Positions 50,101 to 62,585 of a stretch of 64,000 bases of DNA are shown here, in pieces. Origin of the DNA: Oxyruncus cristatus. Lineage: Eukaryota; Chordata; Aves; Passeriformes; Cotingidae. Location of the stretch: NCBI GenBank assembly GCA_013399855.1, contig VXAY01003154.1, positions 64,106 to 128,105 on the forward strand, read 5' to 3'. The notes under the pieces were generated by a model, which was not told the origin of the DNA, did not search any database, and saw nothing but the letters and a program-made list of their open reading frames with translations. Position numbers and translations under genes: made by a program. How positions within the stretch are numbered: the first letter of the stretch is position 1; each line of letters begins with the position of its first letter.

Positions 50101-52101
50101 CAGAAAAAAATGGTCTTGCTGATTTGTGTTTAGGTAGAAATAAATATATAGTTATAATTCAGGGATTCACATAGAAGAAGTGAAGTGAGACAGTGTTTTA
50201 ATTCACTGATGGATACAGTAGTTAAAAAAAATTATTTTAAATACAATATGTAATGAAAATCAAAGTCAAACATTATCTTTCAGATTTTATTCTTTAAAAA
50301 GAATCAAACTGCAGTATTTAAAAAAAGTTTTAATAAAATATTAAAAACATGATTTAGTGTTTTAAAAATATTTCTTACAGAAAGAAATGTTTATGGTTAA
50401 TTTAAGAGATGTGTCTCATTATTCACAGTAAAAAATTGTCGATGACTTAGTGCAGCAAATGTTACCCACTGCACCACTGCTTAACATAGACCCATGTTTT
50501 CTGCTAGATGAAGTTTGGGATTGCAGAGAAGAGGGAAGGCTATGACCAGTAATATCATCTGTTTACACAGTACACTCTCCTCTTCTTATTTTAAAGTCTG
50601 ATGGGTTTTCGGCAGTCTCACACACAAGATATTTTAAAATATGTCATGTGGCTCATTTTAACATATTCCAAACTGCACATTCAATTAAACTGAAGCAAAT
50701 GAAGTCACAGCTGCTCTGTTGCCTGAAATAAAAGTGAGAAAATCACTGAGCTGGAGTTGTTCACATTCAGGAGATGCACGTATAAACAGAAGAATCCTAT
50801 CTGCTGTCTCTGAATGTTCATACATCTTTTGTTCATCTGCAGGCCACAGTGAATGCTAAACTTGAAACCAGTAATTTGTTTGTTTCAAATACATTCTTCA
50901 TAGTTCTGAGGAGGTAAGAATTTTAAAAGAGAAGGAATAGATTTCTGTCAGCTATGTGTACCTCCAAGTTCATGAATTCCATTAAACCCACACAATGCAT
51001 ATAAATGAATATATTTAAAAGAATCTTCAGTTTTGTATATAAATTTCTTTTTGTCTGATACTGCATGTGAGGAGATTAAAAATAAATGAGGTAATATGGT
51101 AATATTTTCATGCATCCAAGCAAAACTAGTTTCTAGTTATTTCAAAAGCGACCAAGGTCTGAATCATTAAATGCTGAATATGGGACAATCAGTGATTTAT
51201 ATAAGCAGGTATTCAGAGATGTTTAGGCATTTAACATTTGATAAATTGCCTTTATATGACTGGCATTTATAATGACTTATGCCCTGTTTGTTTTATAAAT
51301 ATGTAATGCTACAAAATAATGGGATATTATTTCAGCTAATGACGAAACAATTAATAAGCTTGGGTAATAAACTCATAATAGCATGGAATTACATGTATGC
51401 TTTTGAAACTAGAGGAAATATTTTTCTGTCCCCAGATACTGCCTTGTTAGTGTTAATATTCTTATTACTGTCTGAGGTTTTTAGCAGCTTGGTTAGCCAA
51501 GGGAGAGGGGAGGGGCTGTCCACAGGAAGATCACCAGGAAGATCATAATTTCCTCCTGCTGCAAAGATGGCAGGTGTGGGCTTTGGTGCCCCAGCAGAGT
51601 AGGTGAGAGATGAAATCTAGATTATACTTGTTGGAAGAGCTCCATGGTGTCAGCATGAGTGGCCTGAGGTTGCAGTCTGTGGTGGCTGGGCTTTACAGGT
51701 ACATTTTTCCATCCAGGTTATTGGCCATTATGGACTGCAAATTTTTTTTGTGAACAGCTCCTCTCAAAAAACAATTGCCAGGTCTCTTCTGTGGGAACCC
51801 ATCTTCCACGTTACACTTTCTTGTATCACTGTTAGTGGGCTTTTATCAGATATTAAAAATGAAAGGTAAGTGGGTTGTCAGTTGACCACACATGGGGAAA
51901 AATATAACGTTGCAATAATGCAAATACCTCTTCTTACTTTCTGTTACTCTAGTTTATAGGTATAGTGAATTATTCAATGAGAGTTAAACTCCCCCCAGTC
52001 CACACACATTTGAAACCTGCCAGTTGCGTCACTGGATATCAGCATTCAATTTTTCACACTTAAATTGTTTGAAACACAGTGACACCTGTGCAACTTTCGT
52101 C

Positions 52102-52118
52102 TTTTTTTTTTTTTTTTT
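52102..52118. repeat. Poly-T tract (T17)
   Basis: Seventeen consecutive T. No flanking element recognised. Confidence 0.85.
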
Positions 52119-53632
52119 AATACTTTTGCATGAATAAATAACTTGTAGAGTAAAAGGCAGTTCTCAGTATCACTGAACTCCAGGCTTGTCAATTCCTTTT
52201 GATGTCTCTGGGGAATGTTCTAATGTCTTTCAAACTAAGATTTTGTAACAAAGCTCTGTGTCAGCCAGTGTGTTGATGACAGACTGTGCACAACTAATTG
52301 ACAAGACCCTGTATCTGCTGACTCTACTAGTTTTATGTATTTTATGTGACAGATTTAATGCAGAACTCACATGAAAATACAATGTATGTCATACTGTGGT
52401 ACATGAAAGATCTACTCAGGGACCAGGACCATGTGGGGATGAGGACTTCACATATACAAACCCAAATAGCCTGCAGTGGATTTAAAGCTCATAACTAGGT
52501 ACTTTCTAATGGCCCAGGAGAGGAAATAATGGTGGTGTTTTGGTTTTTCAGCTCCTACCTCTGTGGACAGTGGAAATGTTAGAGCACTGTTACTCCTTCC
52601 TGTACAGAGCTCTCAGTTGTGTTATTTTTTCTCTATTGTCTGTTATAATACTTCTCTCCAGAATGAACCAATTTTGTGAAAGATATTTTAAAATGTTTTT
52701 ATGACTGTTATATGTTAGTATTACTTGTTGGAATGTGTATTTCTCTTGCAGTAGTGTCTATATTGCTTTGGCCTATGACTGTTTTCTGAGAACTGATTGT
52801 CTTCTGGTGGCAAGTATTTTTCATCCTCTTTGTTTTTCTTATACTCATGATAAACCTTTATTTCTGTAGTTACTGGGATTTGCAGATATCTTGATATAAG
52901 AACTCCTACTGTTAATTTGGCATCTGTCTTCATTTCTCTGTCCCTACCTCCCTTCATGTCCTTTTACACATTTTTAGGCAATGTATTGACTGTTTCGGCA
53001 GACATCAATATTTTTTTGCTGTACTGTTTATTACAGCAACCTAAGCACTATTTATCTGTTGGATATTTGTCATGCTGGTCTTAAAACCTGGCCTGGCCAG
53101 GATCTGATGTTTGTACACGTTGGAGGTTTTGCAACTTGAAATTGTTTTTATGCTTCTAATATCTGTTCATCATTTCCAGAAGTTCTTGGGTCACCTGTTT
53201 TACTATTCCTAATTCTAGTCTGATCATGATTTGACCTGGATCAGGCTCCCATCCACTAAACTTCATGAGACAGATTGTCCCTACATTTTGTGCTAACAAT
53301 TTTAATTCTCTCTGTAGTTAGTTGAAAAATTATTTACAAATCCCTAGACCAAGTTTATGTTTTCCTAAACATGCTCTCCTAAATCTGCCTTCATTGGCTA
53401 TTACACAACATTGGACACTTGGAGAATTTAGCTTTGCTGTCATAAATAAAGGTATTAAGATGGATTCTACCTTTGTCACACACTATGACATTTTTATATC
53501 ATACATATCATTTTATATCATATCTGCTTGTCACCTCTGGTGGCTGCCGGAGACCCCTCCTTCCAAAATTTACATCTGTCCAAATATTGCCTTTTCAGTA
53601 ATTTAATCAGTGCTTTGAATAATATTTTTGTC

Positions 53633-53646
53633 TTTTTTTTTTTTTT
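53633..53646. repeat. Poly-T tract (T14)
   Basis: Fourteen consecutive T within a generally pyrimidine-rich part of the plus strand. Confidence 0.8.
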
Positions 53647-55694
53647 CCTTACTTTAGTTTCTTTACAGTTTTCTTGAAATGACTTGGTTACATTGCTTGT
53701 TTGTTAAAGGCTTCTGGTAATTTCTCACTGTTTTGAATTGCTTTCTTAAATATTATTTATCTGCTCTTCAGTAAAACCTCTGTTATCACAAAATGAAGTC
53801 TTGAAATGTTTTCCAGTCATCAACTCCCAGGTCTTCTAGCATATCAAAATTAAGTCTGGCTTTTCTGGGGTTGAGAAAAGAAAAAAGTATCAATGTTTTC
53901 TTTATATATTAATGAACTTCATTGCACAGGTAATTTCAACCACTGCTGCTGTTATTTCAGGCTTCAGCAGTTGACCATATGTAACTTTTAGTGGTAGTGA
54001 TGATCATGGTATTGTTATTTCTTTTTTATTTCTTTGTTTGAGGACTGAACTAGGCACCATTATTTAAGAAGGGGTCTGCTACAGATCTCTCTGCACTTGC
54101 AGGAATCCTTTTGGAATGTACAGATAGTGCTGTTCATGCAGAAAGCGGGAAGAGAAGGGTTTTTTTTCCCCTCTGTTTTCTGGCATAAATAAAAAACTAT
54201 CTCAAATACAACAGAAAGTGGAAAAAAACCCCACCCATAACCCTTCTGAGCTTATATTTAATTCATCTTAGATGAACTTTATACAACTTTTTTGCTGCTG
54301 AATTGCACATTTTAAAAAACTCATGGTTTGTACATTTACAGCTGAATAATTTGCTACTTACTGGAAGAGAGCCAAGATGATAAAAGTGAGCAAATTAAGT
54401 TGTTATTTGCTATTACTTAACTTGCTTTCATTTTTATCTTGCTTAAAAGCATTATATTACAGTTCCATGTTAAGGTTCTAAATTTTAGATCAATGCATGG
54501 GAATGTGTGAATTATATCCACAGACATGGGTGAAAAATACAACAGAAATGTAGTTTCAATCATCAAAAGTCTGTCTTTGTTCAAGTTTGCATATGCTAGA
54601 AACTGCAGCAAGGATAAATTCTGCAGACCGACTCCTGCTGGAGAATTACTCAAGTGTTCTCTCTCTGGTCCACTTCAGGAATAAGTTATTTCAGACACAT
54701 CAGCAGATTTGGTTATTCATATCTCAAAATATTTTTGAATGTCCAAATATTGATGAAATGGGGAGTTTATATGGGAGGGAAAAAAGAGATTATATCAAAA
54801 TAAACATTTAAATATAATAAATATGAACTTATTCCATTTTCCAAGTTCATTTATTTAATTGGATTCTGAAATTTGCCCCTTGTGAATAGATGAAAATTCA
54901 CAGGTTTTTTACAAGAGAGGAGTAGCAGCATTCATGTATTTCTGCTACTAATCTCACTGAAGCCATTTTGCACATGCAGTATATCTGACCAAATGTTTTC
55001 AGAGGCACAGCCCTATTCTGCTGCAGTCCAACTGAAGCAATATGCTATCAAAACTTAGTATTTACTTTAGAAAGTCCTTAGAAAAAAAGAGCAATTCATG
55101 ACATAGCTATTTTATGATACTTCCTGTACTGTCTGAAGTGTTAATGTGATTCAATTTCAAAGCATATTATACATGAGCTGCTGGTTGCAGAAAATGTAAT
55201 TTCTTTTTGATTCGTGAGCATAAAAGTATGCATTTTTCTTATAGCCTTTCACACTGTTCTTTTAAGATGTGATAATTTTACTAAATTTTAGTTAACAATG
55301 CTTGGTTGGATATGGCCCTTCCATCTCCAAAATAACTTGGGAACATGCACAGTTATGGATGGGTAATTTGCAAAGGGAATGCTGGTGCATTATGTCAGCG
55401 GCAGACCTTGGGGGATATATCACCCGTGTTCTTTCTGGAGTACATTAACACCAGCCAAACTTGTCAAGGATTATTACCACTGAACATACTCCTCCTTACT
55501 GGGAGACAGTCCAAGGTGATGAAAACCATAATGAACATATTATTTGTTAATAGCTGATGTTTTTTAAGTGAAAGAAAGAAGAGGAGCCGTTATGGAAGTT
55601 TTGTTTTGAAGTCACCAATTTAAAGTTGTATCACGGGTATTTAGGTCTGTATTTTGTCCAGGTACAAACTGCTGTGAATATATTGAATTGGACT

Positions 55695-55870
55695 CAAAGA
55701 TGCATTGGAACGAGCTGCCCAGGGAAGTGGTGGAGTCACCATCTCTGGAATAGCTCAAGAAATGTCTATATGTGCAGTCAGTGCTCTGGTCTAGTTGACC
55801 AGGTGGTGTTTGGTCACAGGTTGCACCTGATGATCTCAGAGGTCTTTTCCAACCTAAATGATTCTATGAT
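55695..55870 (+). mobile_element. CR1 LINE 3' fragment
   Basis: Recognised by 'gcattggaacgagctgccca', 'gggaagtggtggagtcacca', 'agtgctctggtctagttgac', 'caggtggtgtttggtcacag', 'cctgatgatctcagaggtct', 'tttccaacctaaatg' and the tail 'attctatgat'. About 175 bp of a 5'-truncated copy. Same subfamily and orientation as the copy that begins about 900 bp downstream. Confidence 0.92.
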
Positions 55871-56769
55871 ATGAGGAAGTTGCAACTGTAAACTTTTACC
55901 TTCTAAAGCCTTTCCTATGAAGACACTTTCAGAGAAAGAATTTCAGCAAAGTCCAAGACCTTTGATATCTTACAGTGAAGACTAACTATAGGTTCCCATA
56001 AAAGTAAATACATGGCCCCAAATTCAGCTTCATATCTTGCCCATAACTTTGCAAAACCAGTAACTATGAGGAATTGTGGTGATTTCTGAGAAACTCTTGT
56101 ACAGGTTATAACAATTCGTAATAGATATTTGAATTACTAAATCATTATGTGATTATGAGTCAGTGACATAGTAAAATGGCTGATAAGTCACAGTTTCATA
56201 AGTGGGAAGCTCTCTGAAATCCAAGAATTTTGGACTAGGTGAGACTGTATTCAAAAAAATGGGAACATCCATTGTATTTACAATTTTTGTTGCCCTATTT
56301 GTAACATTTTTGTTAGATATAATGGTTTTGTATAAAATTTATATATTTATATAAAATTGATATAATATTTATTCAGCTAATAGGGGTTAAACTGATGCCA
56401 GATTTTATTACCTAATTTTATTTTGCCCTTAAAATACCTAACTGGCAATATAATGTCTAAATAGAGCACAGCTTCGGAAACCAGATGATCCACAAAAGCT
56501 GAAAGCAGCAGTAGGTGTGGGTCTTACTGGTAGGTCTCACAGACAGCAAAATGTTCTAAATGCATCTTCATTGTGCATGTGTTACTGTCGCAGATAAATT
56601 TTTAAGCACTGTAAGTATTTAGGGGTGACACAAAATATCCTACCATACTGTCAATTTTTCACCATTGCCCTCTCTTTCCATGCCAAGCTCTGGCCTCCTT
56701 GGTTTCCTTTCCTCTCCTTCAGCTCTGGGGATGGTGGAGCTCCTGGGAAAGCTGGCAGGGGCTGTGCTG
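55871..56769. other. Spacer between two CR1 copies
   Basis: No gene. AT-rich, with TATA-like runs around 56330-56370. The last 80 bases before 56770, around 'gctctggggatggtggagct', are GC-richer and may be a divergent continuation of the next CR1. Confidence 0.6.
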
Positions 56770-56985
56770 AATATGAATATATGAGGAAGAAATTCTTCAC
56801 AGAGAGGGTAATCAGCCATTGGAATGGGCTGCCCAGGGGAGTGGTGGATTCTCCATCCCAGGAGGTTTTTAAGATGAGACTGGATGTGGCACTTAGTGCC
56901 ATAGTCTAGTAACCGCGGTGGTGTTGGATCAAGGGTTGAACTTGATGATCTCAGAGGTCCTTTCCAACCCATGTGATTCTGTGAA
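56770..56985 (+). mobile_element. CR1 LINE 3' fragment
   Basis: Blocks: 'atgaggaagaaattcttcac', 'agagagggtaatcagccatt', 'ggaatgggctgcccagggga', 'gtggtggattctccatccca', 'gatgtggcacttagtgccat', 'agtctagtaaccgcggtgg', 'gaacttgatgatctcagagg', 'tcctttccaaccc' and the tail 'gattctgtgaa'. It is among the better-preserved 3' ends in the window. A small open frame across it (56625-56909) is incidental. Confidence 0.94.
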
Positions 56986-59900
56986 TAGGGGGCAACCAAG
57001 TTTCTTGTAGCCTTTTTTTTTTTTTTTTATCTCACTGTGAACAGTTTTTCCTCTGTTCAGATGCCAATTTTCTGAAACATTCAGAAATGTAGCAATGTTT
57101 TAAATTTTGTAATGTGTCCCCCTCTTTCACAGCTGCTTTGAAATTGGGCTCAAGAAGTAGCATGGAGAGAAGACCACCAGTGAATGAATAAGGAGCTAAG
57201 TTGCAGGAGCCTGTTCCCAAGACATGAAATTAATGAGTAGAAACCCACAGTATTTCAGTGCAGAGGTGTTCCTAGGTAGGAAACTCAGACAGGGGCTACA
57301 AGGAGGGATCTCTCCATTCATGAATAAAGAGGAAAGCTTACATGGATCAAGAGTTAGAAACGTGGTTATGGAAGTGTAGAAGCTGAAGATCCCGTACAGA
57401 AGAGTTATCCCCCAACAGGAGTCACGGCTGTGCAACACGGAGTGCACAGATGGGAAAATGTCCATGCACAGTTTGCTGAATGAAGAAATGTGAGGAAGAT
57501 CTGACTTTTTTTTCCTCTGGTGGTTTTGGTTTGGTTTGTTTTTTTATTGTATATTTGATTGTTCATGTGCATGTAGGCTGCTTGGTAAATGGTGGTAAAG
57601 GTACTTGCTTGAGTAAAGGAATATGAGCTGTACTCCAAAAGAGACTCATTACATGACGTTTGTCAGAAGTGGCTTCAGAGGGCCTCACCTCATCCTTCCC
57701 ATGATAGGGCTTTGCTGAGTACTCTGGAAGAAGTTGTCTCTTGCTTACGCACCAGTCAGGTGATCTCATCATCACCAAAATGAAAATGATATTCCTTTTT
57801 AACTGGAGGCTACATAAACTGAAGCTTAAAACATGGCAGGTGTTACTGCACTTATTGATTAAAACAGCTGTTGCATTATTTCACTTACAGACTTCTAAAC
57901 AAAAATCAAATAAAAAAGATGCTGCCTTTGCTTTACCAGCTGAGGTTTGCCTGCATACATGAGAAGCCAGAAACCCCAGTTGTTGTGCTTAAACTGCCAA
58001 ATCTACACGTGTTTGTATTTTACTAAAATTCTTGTGTTGGTAGTGCCTCTTGAGAATACCCTGAATTGCATCTCCAGCTGAATTTTTTTATTTCTATTGC
58101 CAGAACAACTCTGAAACGGTTGTAGTCAGATCCTAATTGAATTAGACCAAAATTTCTGATTACTGCCTTTGTGTCATACAAAGTGGCTTTGTGGAGGATT
58201 GATCTGTTTGGGAGAGAGCTGTCTGGAGTTATGAGTGTGTTTTTATACAATAGGACAAGATCAGCTGCTGAATGCAAAGGGCGTATTTTACTAACCCTGC
58301 AATCCTGACAGAAGCTCTGAGCTATTGTGGCTTACAGAAGCCTCCTCCTTACTGACATTTTGAAACATCTCTTGTTAGAAGACCTTCTGTTTAACCAGTT
58401 GAGGGGATAAAAATTGTATTGAACCAAAGTGATGAAGAAAACAGTCATAGCTTCTGGAGTGGAAACAATTAAAACTGTTTTGAGGGGAAAAGTACTCGCA
58501 GTCCATAAATGTTTGACTGTTGAGGTGGATATATTTCTTGTACCATTCAGGATGAATTGCCTGTAGCAGTATGTGCTGCAGGGCAAGCTGGCAGTTATTC
58601 AAACAAAAAGAACTGTATGAATCATTGAAGGTAAGGGGGGAGATAGTGATGCAACTTTCAATATTTGGCTATAGCTTCTCATTTTCAGGTTGCTGTAGTG
58701 TAAGGGACATCACTGCAAAGTTATTACGCTGTTACAGTCTGCAGAAGTGTTTTCCATGAGTAATAAAACAAGTGTTACCAAAAGTAAACGATTTGTCAGG
58801 AGCAGAATGTTTCTAGTATACCTCTAAAAGCTTCTTTAAGTGTTTGGGAGACCATCCTAAAGGGTCTTAAATACAGGGAATGGCAGTAATAAAACAAAAT
58901 TCTACTGGAATAAATTTGAAGATTCTAAGAAAAAAAGTACAATGTAATTGTACTAGAGAATTTGATTTTATCTAAACAGAAATACTGAACTTCTGTGTTC
59001 CTGTCTTTGTAGTGAGTGCTTCAGTCAAATAATGACTTAAATTTTAGTAAATACTTCATTTTTCTTCAAAGAAGAAGAGTCTGATCTGTAATGTTACTGT
59101 TTTATCATTCCCAAATATACAACTGCACTGAATATACCTATTGATTTTCTGTTTCTATGTTTTTAAAAGATGGTATTATAATTTATAATATATACCATAA
59201 ATAAACTAATTGTGGAGTGTGGAAATGCAGGAGTCTTGGAGAGGTTTAAAACAACTTGAAAAAATGTTACACAGTTCTTTGCTAAGCTCTTAAGTGAAGA
59301 AAAATGCTAAAACACCATTGTTAACTGAGGAGCATTTAAAAAAAAAAAAAAAAAAAAACTTTTTGTAAAGAACAAAATGCTGGTCTTGGGATGTATTAAA
59401 ACACACTTCTGTGTTAAAAAAAAAAAAAAAAAAAAGTTTAAAAGAACAAGGGAAAGGCCAACCATTCTTTTGACTGTCCCATCTGAACCTGATACGTAAG
59501 TTGATTCTTATTGGATGGGAAAAAAATATGCTAATACCTTTAATGTACTTTCCAGTTCCATTTCATACAGTTCAGGCAGAAAAATATAGTGGATTCAAGT
59601 TACCAGGTCAAAAGCTGGAGTATCACCCAACTGGCCATTCATGGGAACAACCCTTCAGAAAAGACTGAAAAGGAACTGCTGATCTCTCGTGTCTGTAAAC
59701 ACCCCATTTCTCCCCGTTCCTTCATCATGACAGCACAGGTAGGAGACCTTTTGCTGGATCAACATCATTCTCAAAGCTGGGGAAATGTGTGACCTGAGTG
59801 ACCCATTTATCTAAATGGTTCAGACTATTTTAAAATACTTGATGGGCTGTTGTAAATTAGGGCACTGCTGAGCAGACAGTCCATGTGTCAGCCAGCACTG

Positions 59901-61082
59901 TGACCTCTATAGCACACCAGGAAGACAAACACAGAGCTGGTGTCCTGTTATCTTCTTCAGGAAACCCAAATTCATACTTCTACCCCAGGTACTTCAGTGA
60001 TGGGAGGGAATGGCTGGGGGGGGATGCTCACAGCTTTGAGTTGTCACAGGGAATTCTCACCATCTCCTGCAGCTTTTGTTGTACTTAAAAGGAAAAATAC
60101 ACTTTTAAAATGGTTAACCAAGGTCCTAAGGAATAAAAATGGGGTTTTGTCAGCATTTCATAGCTCTGTGTCCACTTGCAATGCAGTATAAGCAAATAGT
60201 TACCTGGGATCAAGGACTGTGTAGTAAGTCTGATGATAGACTTCCCCTTTGTCCATACAGAGTGAAAGAAACTGCAGCCTGACAGGTCCTTTCAAGTAAT
60301 TTTACAATTTCAGTCAACATTTGGCTGCAGACATCTTGTTAAAATAAAGCAATAAAGCACAGCAGTCATAAAACAAGAAAGCTTGATTAAAAAAAAAAGA
60401 GGGGGCAAAAAACACCAGGGTTTGGATAGCTGAGGTGCAAAATGATTGAGTTCTAATGTAAGAATTTTTTATGCTGGTGATTCAAATTTATCCACAGTCC
60501 CTGTTTGGAATTTATTCCTTTCCTAAGTGCTCTGTTTCCCATTGCTCTTCTACCACAAACCCTAGTAATATAAAGAGGAGGAAAAAAGGCAGGAAAAAAT
60601 AGATTGCTTTTCAGTGGAAATGTACACATCATTTTCATGCAAATGTACCTTCTCTGTGCATATTTGATGAGCGATTTCTCTCACAAAAGATTTTCCCGTT
60701 AATTGTTGTATCTGCCACTTATAAAATCTGTTTGCTAAATTACAAAGTCAGCCTTCGCTGCGGGTGTACTACCAGCCACTTCTGTCACAAAAGATCTTTA
60801 GTCTAATTGTTTTATCTGCCGCTTGCTAAATTATACCTTTCACTGAACTTACACCAAAACCTTTTCAGTAAGCCATTAGTAGTTACTGACATACAGAATG
60901 GCTTATACATCTTGGGTTGTGTGAGAGGGTCTGAAAGATGGGTGTGCAAACAATGGATCAGCCAGAAAGACCTCGCAATGATTACGCTGTGGGGTTTTAT
61001 ACAGAAAATGTTGTAATTGGTCAAAGATTGTTTTAGAGAAATGTGCTTTTTGTTCCTTAAGACTAATATAGGACCTTACTTT
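56986..61082. other. Non-coding stretch with twin poly-A tracts
   Basis: No gene recognised. Poly-A runs of 21 and 20 bases lie at 59338-59358 and 59416-59435, and a poly-T/TTTAT stretch lies near 57009-57030. A short hairpin (gtacaat...attgtac) is at about 58937-58953. Open frames are short and strand-balanced. Confidence 0.65.
59338..59435. repeat. Twin poly-A tracts (A21 and A20)
   Basis: A21 (59338-59358) and A20 (59416-59435) are separated by 57 bases of unique sequence. Both are on the plus strand. They may be the tails of two retroposed pieces or one tail broken up by an insertion; no CR1 or other body is recognisable upstream, and CR1 does not use poly-A tails. Confidence 0.85.
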
Positions 61083-61086
61083 CAAT

Positions 61087-62056
61087 GAGATGTGTAAGTG
61101 GAGACCAGTGGCAAGTGGTGTTCTTCAGGGTCTGGAATTGGGTCCGGTGCTGTTTAACATCTTTGGTGGTGACATGGACAGTGGGATCAAGGGCATCCTC
61201 AGCCAGTTTGTCGATGACACCAAACTGCGTTGTGTGGTCAGCACACTGGAGGGAAGGGATAGCATCCAGAGGGACCTTGACAGGCTGGAGAGGTGGGTCT
61301 GTGTGAACCTCCTGAGGGTTCAAAAAGGGCCAAGTGCAAAGTCCTGCACCTGAGTCATGTTCTAGCACAATATATAAGCTGAGCAGAAAATGGATTGGGA
61401 GCAGCCCTGAGGAAAAAGAGTTGGTGGTGAGAAGACTTGTCGATGGGTGAGAAGCTCATCATGATTTGGCAAGGTGTGCTCCCAGCCCAGAAAACCAACC
61501 ATGTCCTGGGCTGTATTCAAAGCACTGCTCTGCTCTGCTCTGCTGAGACCCCCAGCTTGAACACTCCATCCAACTATGGGGCCCCAGACATAAGAAGGAT
61601 GTGGATCTGTTCAAGGAAGTCCACAGCGGGGACATGAAGATGATCAATGGGCTAAAGCACTTGTCCTATTAGACTGGCTGAGAAAGCTGGGGTTGTTCAG
61701 CTCGGAGAAGACTGGTGAGTCCTTCTGGCAACCTTCCAGTACCTAAAGGGGGCCTGAAAGCTGGCAAGGGACTTTTTACAAGAACATGTACTGATAGGAC
61801 AAGGGGGAATGGCTTCAAATGGAAAGCATGTAGTTTTGAATTAGATATTAGGAAGAAATCCTTTACTGTGAGAGTGTAAATTGGAACAGGTTGCCCAGAG
61901 AAGATGCAGATGCCTCATCCCTGGGAGCGTTCAAAGCGAGGCTCGATGGCATTTTTAGCAACCTGGTCTAGTGGAAGGCGTCCTTGGCCACAGCAAGGGG
62001 GTTGGAACTGGATGTTCTATAAGGTCCCTTCCAAACTATTCTATGGTTCTATGAAA
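61087..62056 (+). mobile_element. CR1 LINE, RT catalytic region to 3' tail
   Basis: The longest continuous CR1 in the window, about 970 bp, 5'-truncated inside the reverse transcriptase. An open frame at 61090-61353 (87 codons) shows the CR1 pattern G-V-L-Q-G...LGPVLFNIF, then FVDD (residues 40-43, nucleotides 61207-61218) followed by TK, and RDLDRLERW. These are the RT motif before the catalytic box, the catalytic box itself and the helix after it. The frame then breaks. Downstream are 'gctggggttgttcagctcgg', 'aggttgcccagagaag', 'atgcctcatccctgggagcg', 'aacctggtctagtggaaggc', 'ggtcccttccaaac' and the tail 'attctatggttctatga'. A dead copy; same subfamily as 26267-27170. Confidence 0.95.
61090..61353 (+). 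pseudogene. CR1 ORF2 reverse-transcriptase remnant, 87 codons
   Basis: A fragment of CR1 Pol. In a working element this part of the polymerase copies the LINE RNA into DNA at the nicked target. Only the end of the palm domain remains, including the F-x-D-D box (FVDD, residues 40-43). The Met start is incidental, since the real ORF2 start lies kilobases upstream and is absent. The canonical proline and serine of the preceding G-V-P-Q-G-S motif are replaced (GVLQGLE), and the frame ends early. Not functional. Confidence 0.85.
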
Positions 62057-62541
62057 TTTGTATCATGACAGGTTCTGGCACCTTTGACCATAACCATCGT
62101 GTCTCACTGTTATTAATGCTGGTTGGACTGTGTCCTGATCTGAAAAATGCATCTCTGCAGATGCCCAGGTCCTGCTTCAAGGATGCAGCACATGTTCAGA
62201 TCATCTAGCCTGTTCTTAGAGAATGCTCAGTAAATATCTCTATTTCTAGGCTTTTGTCTTCCCTCGTTTTCTACACTTAATCCACTCATAGCAAATAACT
62301 CTTGATAGTTAAACTACAGAGTGCCCACCCTGCCTGTACATCTTCCTTAATTTATATCCTTGCACCAAAATTGCACTGTGCGTTAATTTTTTTTTCCGAC
62401 TAGATTTTTTTCAAATTAGAAAAGGCAAACCATTAGGCTGTCATTACTACAATAATGCTGATAAAATGTTGGGCAGGGCAGGTTTCAGAAAAGCATCTTG
62501 CAAACGAACACTAAGCTGATATGTCTGTTTGGACAGCTTAA

Positions 62542-62549
62542 TTACGTCA
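62542..62549. promoter_or_regulatory. CRE/ATF-like site TTACGTCA
   Basis: TTACGTCA is the complement of TGACGTAA, a good CREB/ATF or AP-1-family recognition sequence. It holds a CpG in a generally CpG-poor region and lies 14 bp before the alternating tract. Binding is not shown by the sequence. Confidence 0.35.
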
Positions 62550-62563
62550 GTGAAGAAAATATT

Positions 62564-62585
62564 TATACGCATGCGCATGTGTATA
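62564..62585. promoter_or_regulatory. 22-bp alternating pyrimidine/purine tract with NRF-1-like core
   Basis: From 62564 to 62585 every step alternates pyrimidine and purine (TATACGCATGCGCATGTGTA, then TA), the composition that favours Z-DNA. Its centre, read on the minus strand as TGCGCATGCGT, differs by one base from the palindromic NRF-1 consensus TGCGCATGCGC. Two of its CpGs survive in an AT-rich region. It may be a regulatory site or chance. Confidence 0.4.

Larger units (their letters stand above)
42116..55694. other. Long unique AT-rich non-coding stretch
   Basis: Over 13 kb without a recognisable gene or transposable element. It holds low-complexity tracts at 42733-42845, 47081-47153, 52102-52118 and 53633-53646. 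The longest open frame of the window (149 codons, minus strand, 43814-44263) is here and has no visible domain, signal peptide or family resemblance. The part about 52.7-54.0 kb is pyrimidine-rich on the plus strand and may be a decayed minus-strand insertion, but I could not identify it. Confidence 0.6.

Noticed and set aside
52721..54010. Pyrimidine-rich stretch suspected to be a decayed minus-strand retroelement
   Set aside because: I could not line up any ordered set of CR1 or LTR blocks, so no element is called; a profile search would be needed.
58550..58630. Exon-like segment between TACCATTCAG and GAAG|GTAAGG
   Set aside because: All three frames contain a stop within the 81 bases, so it cannot be an internal coding exon. 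A non-coding exon is possible but unsupported.
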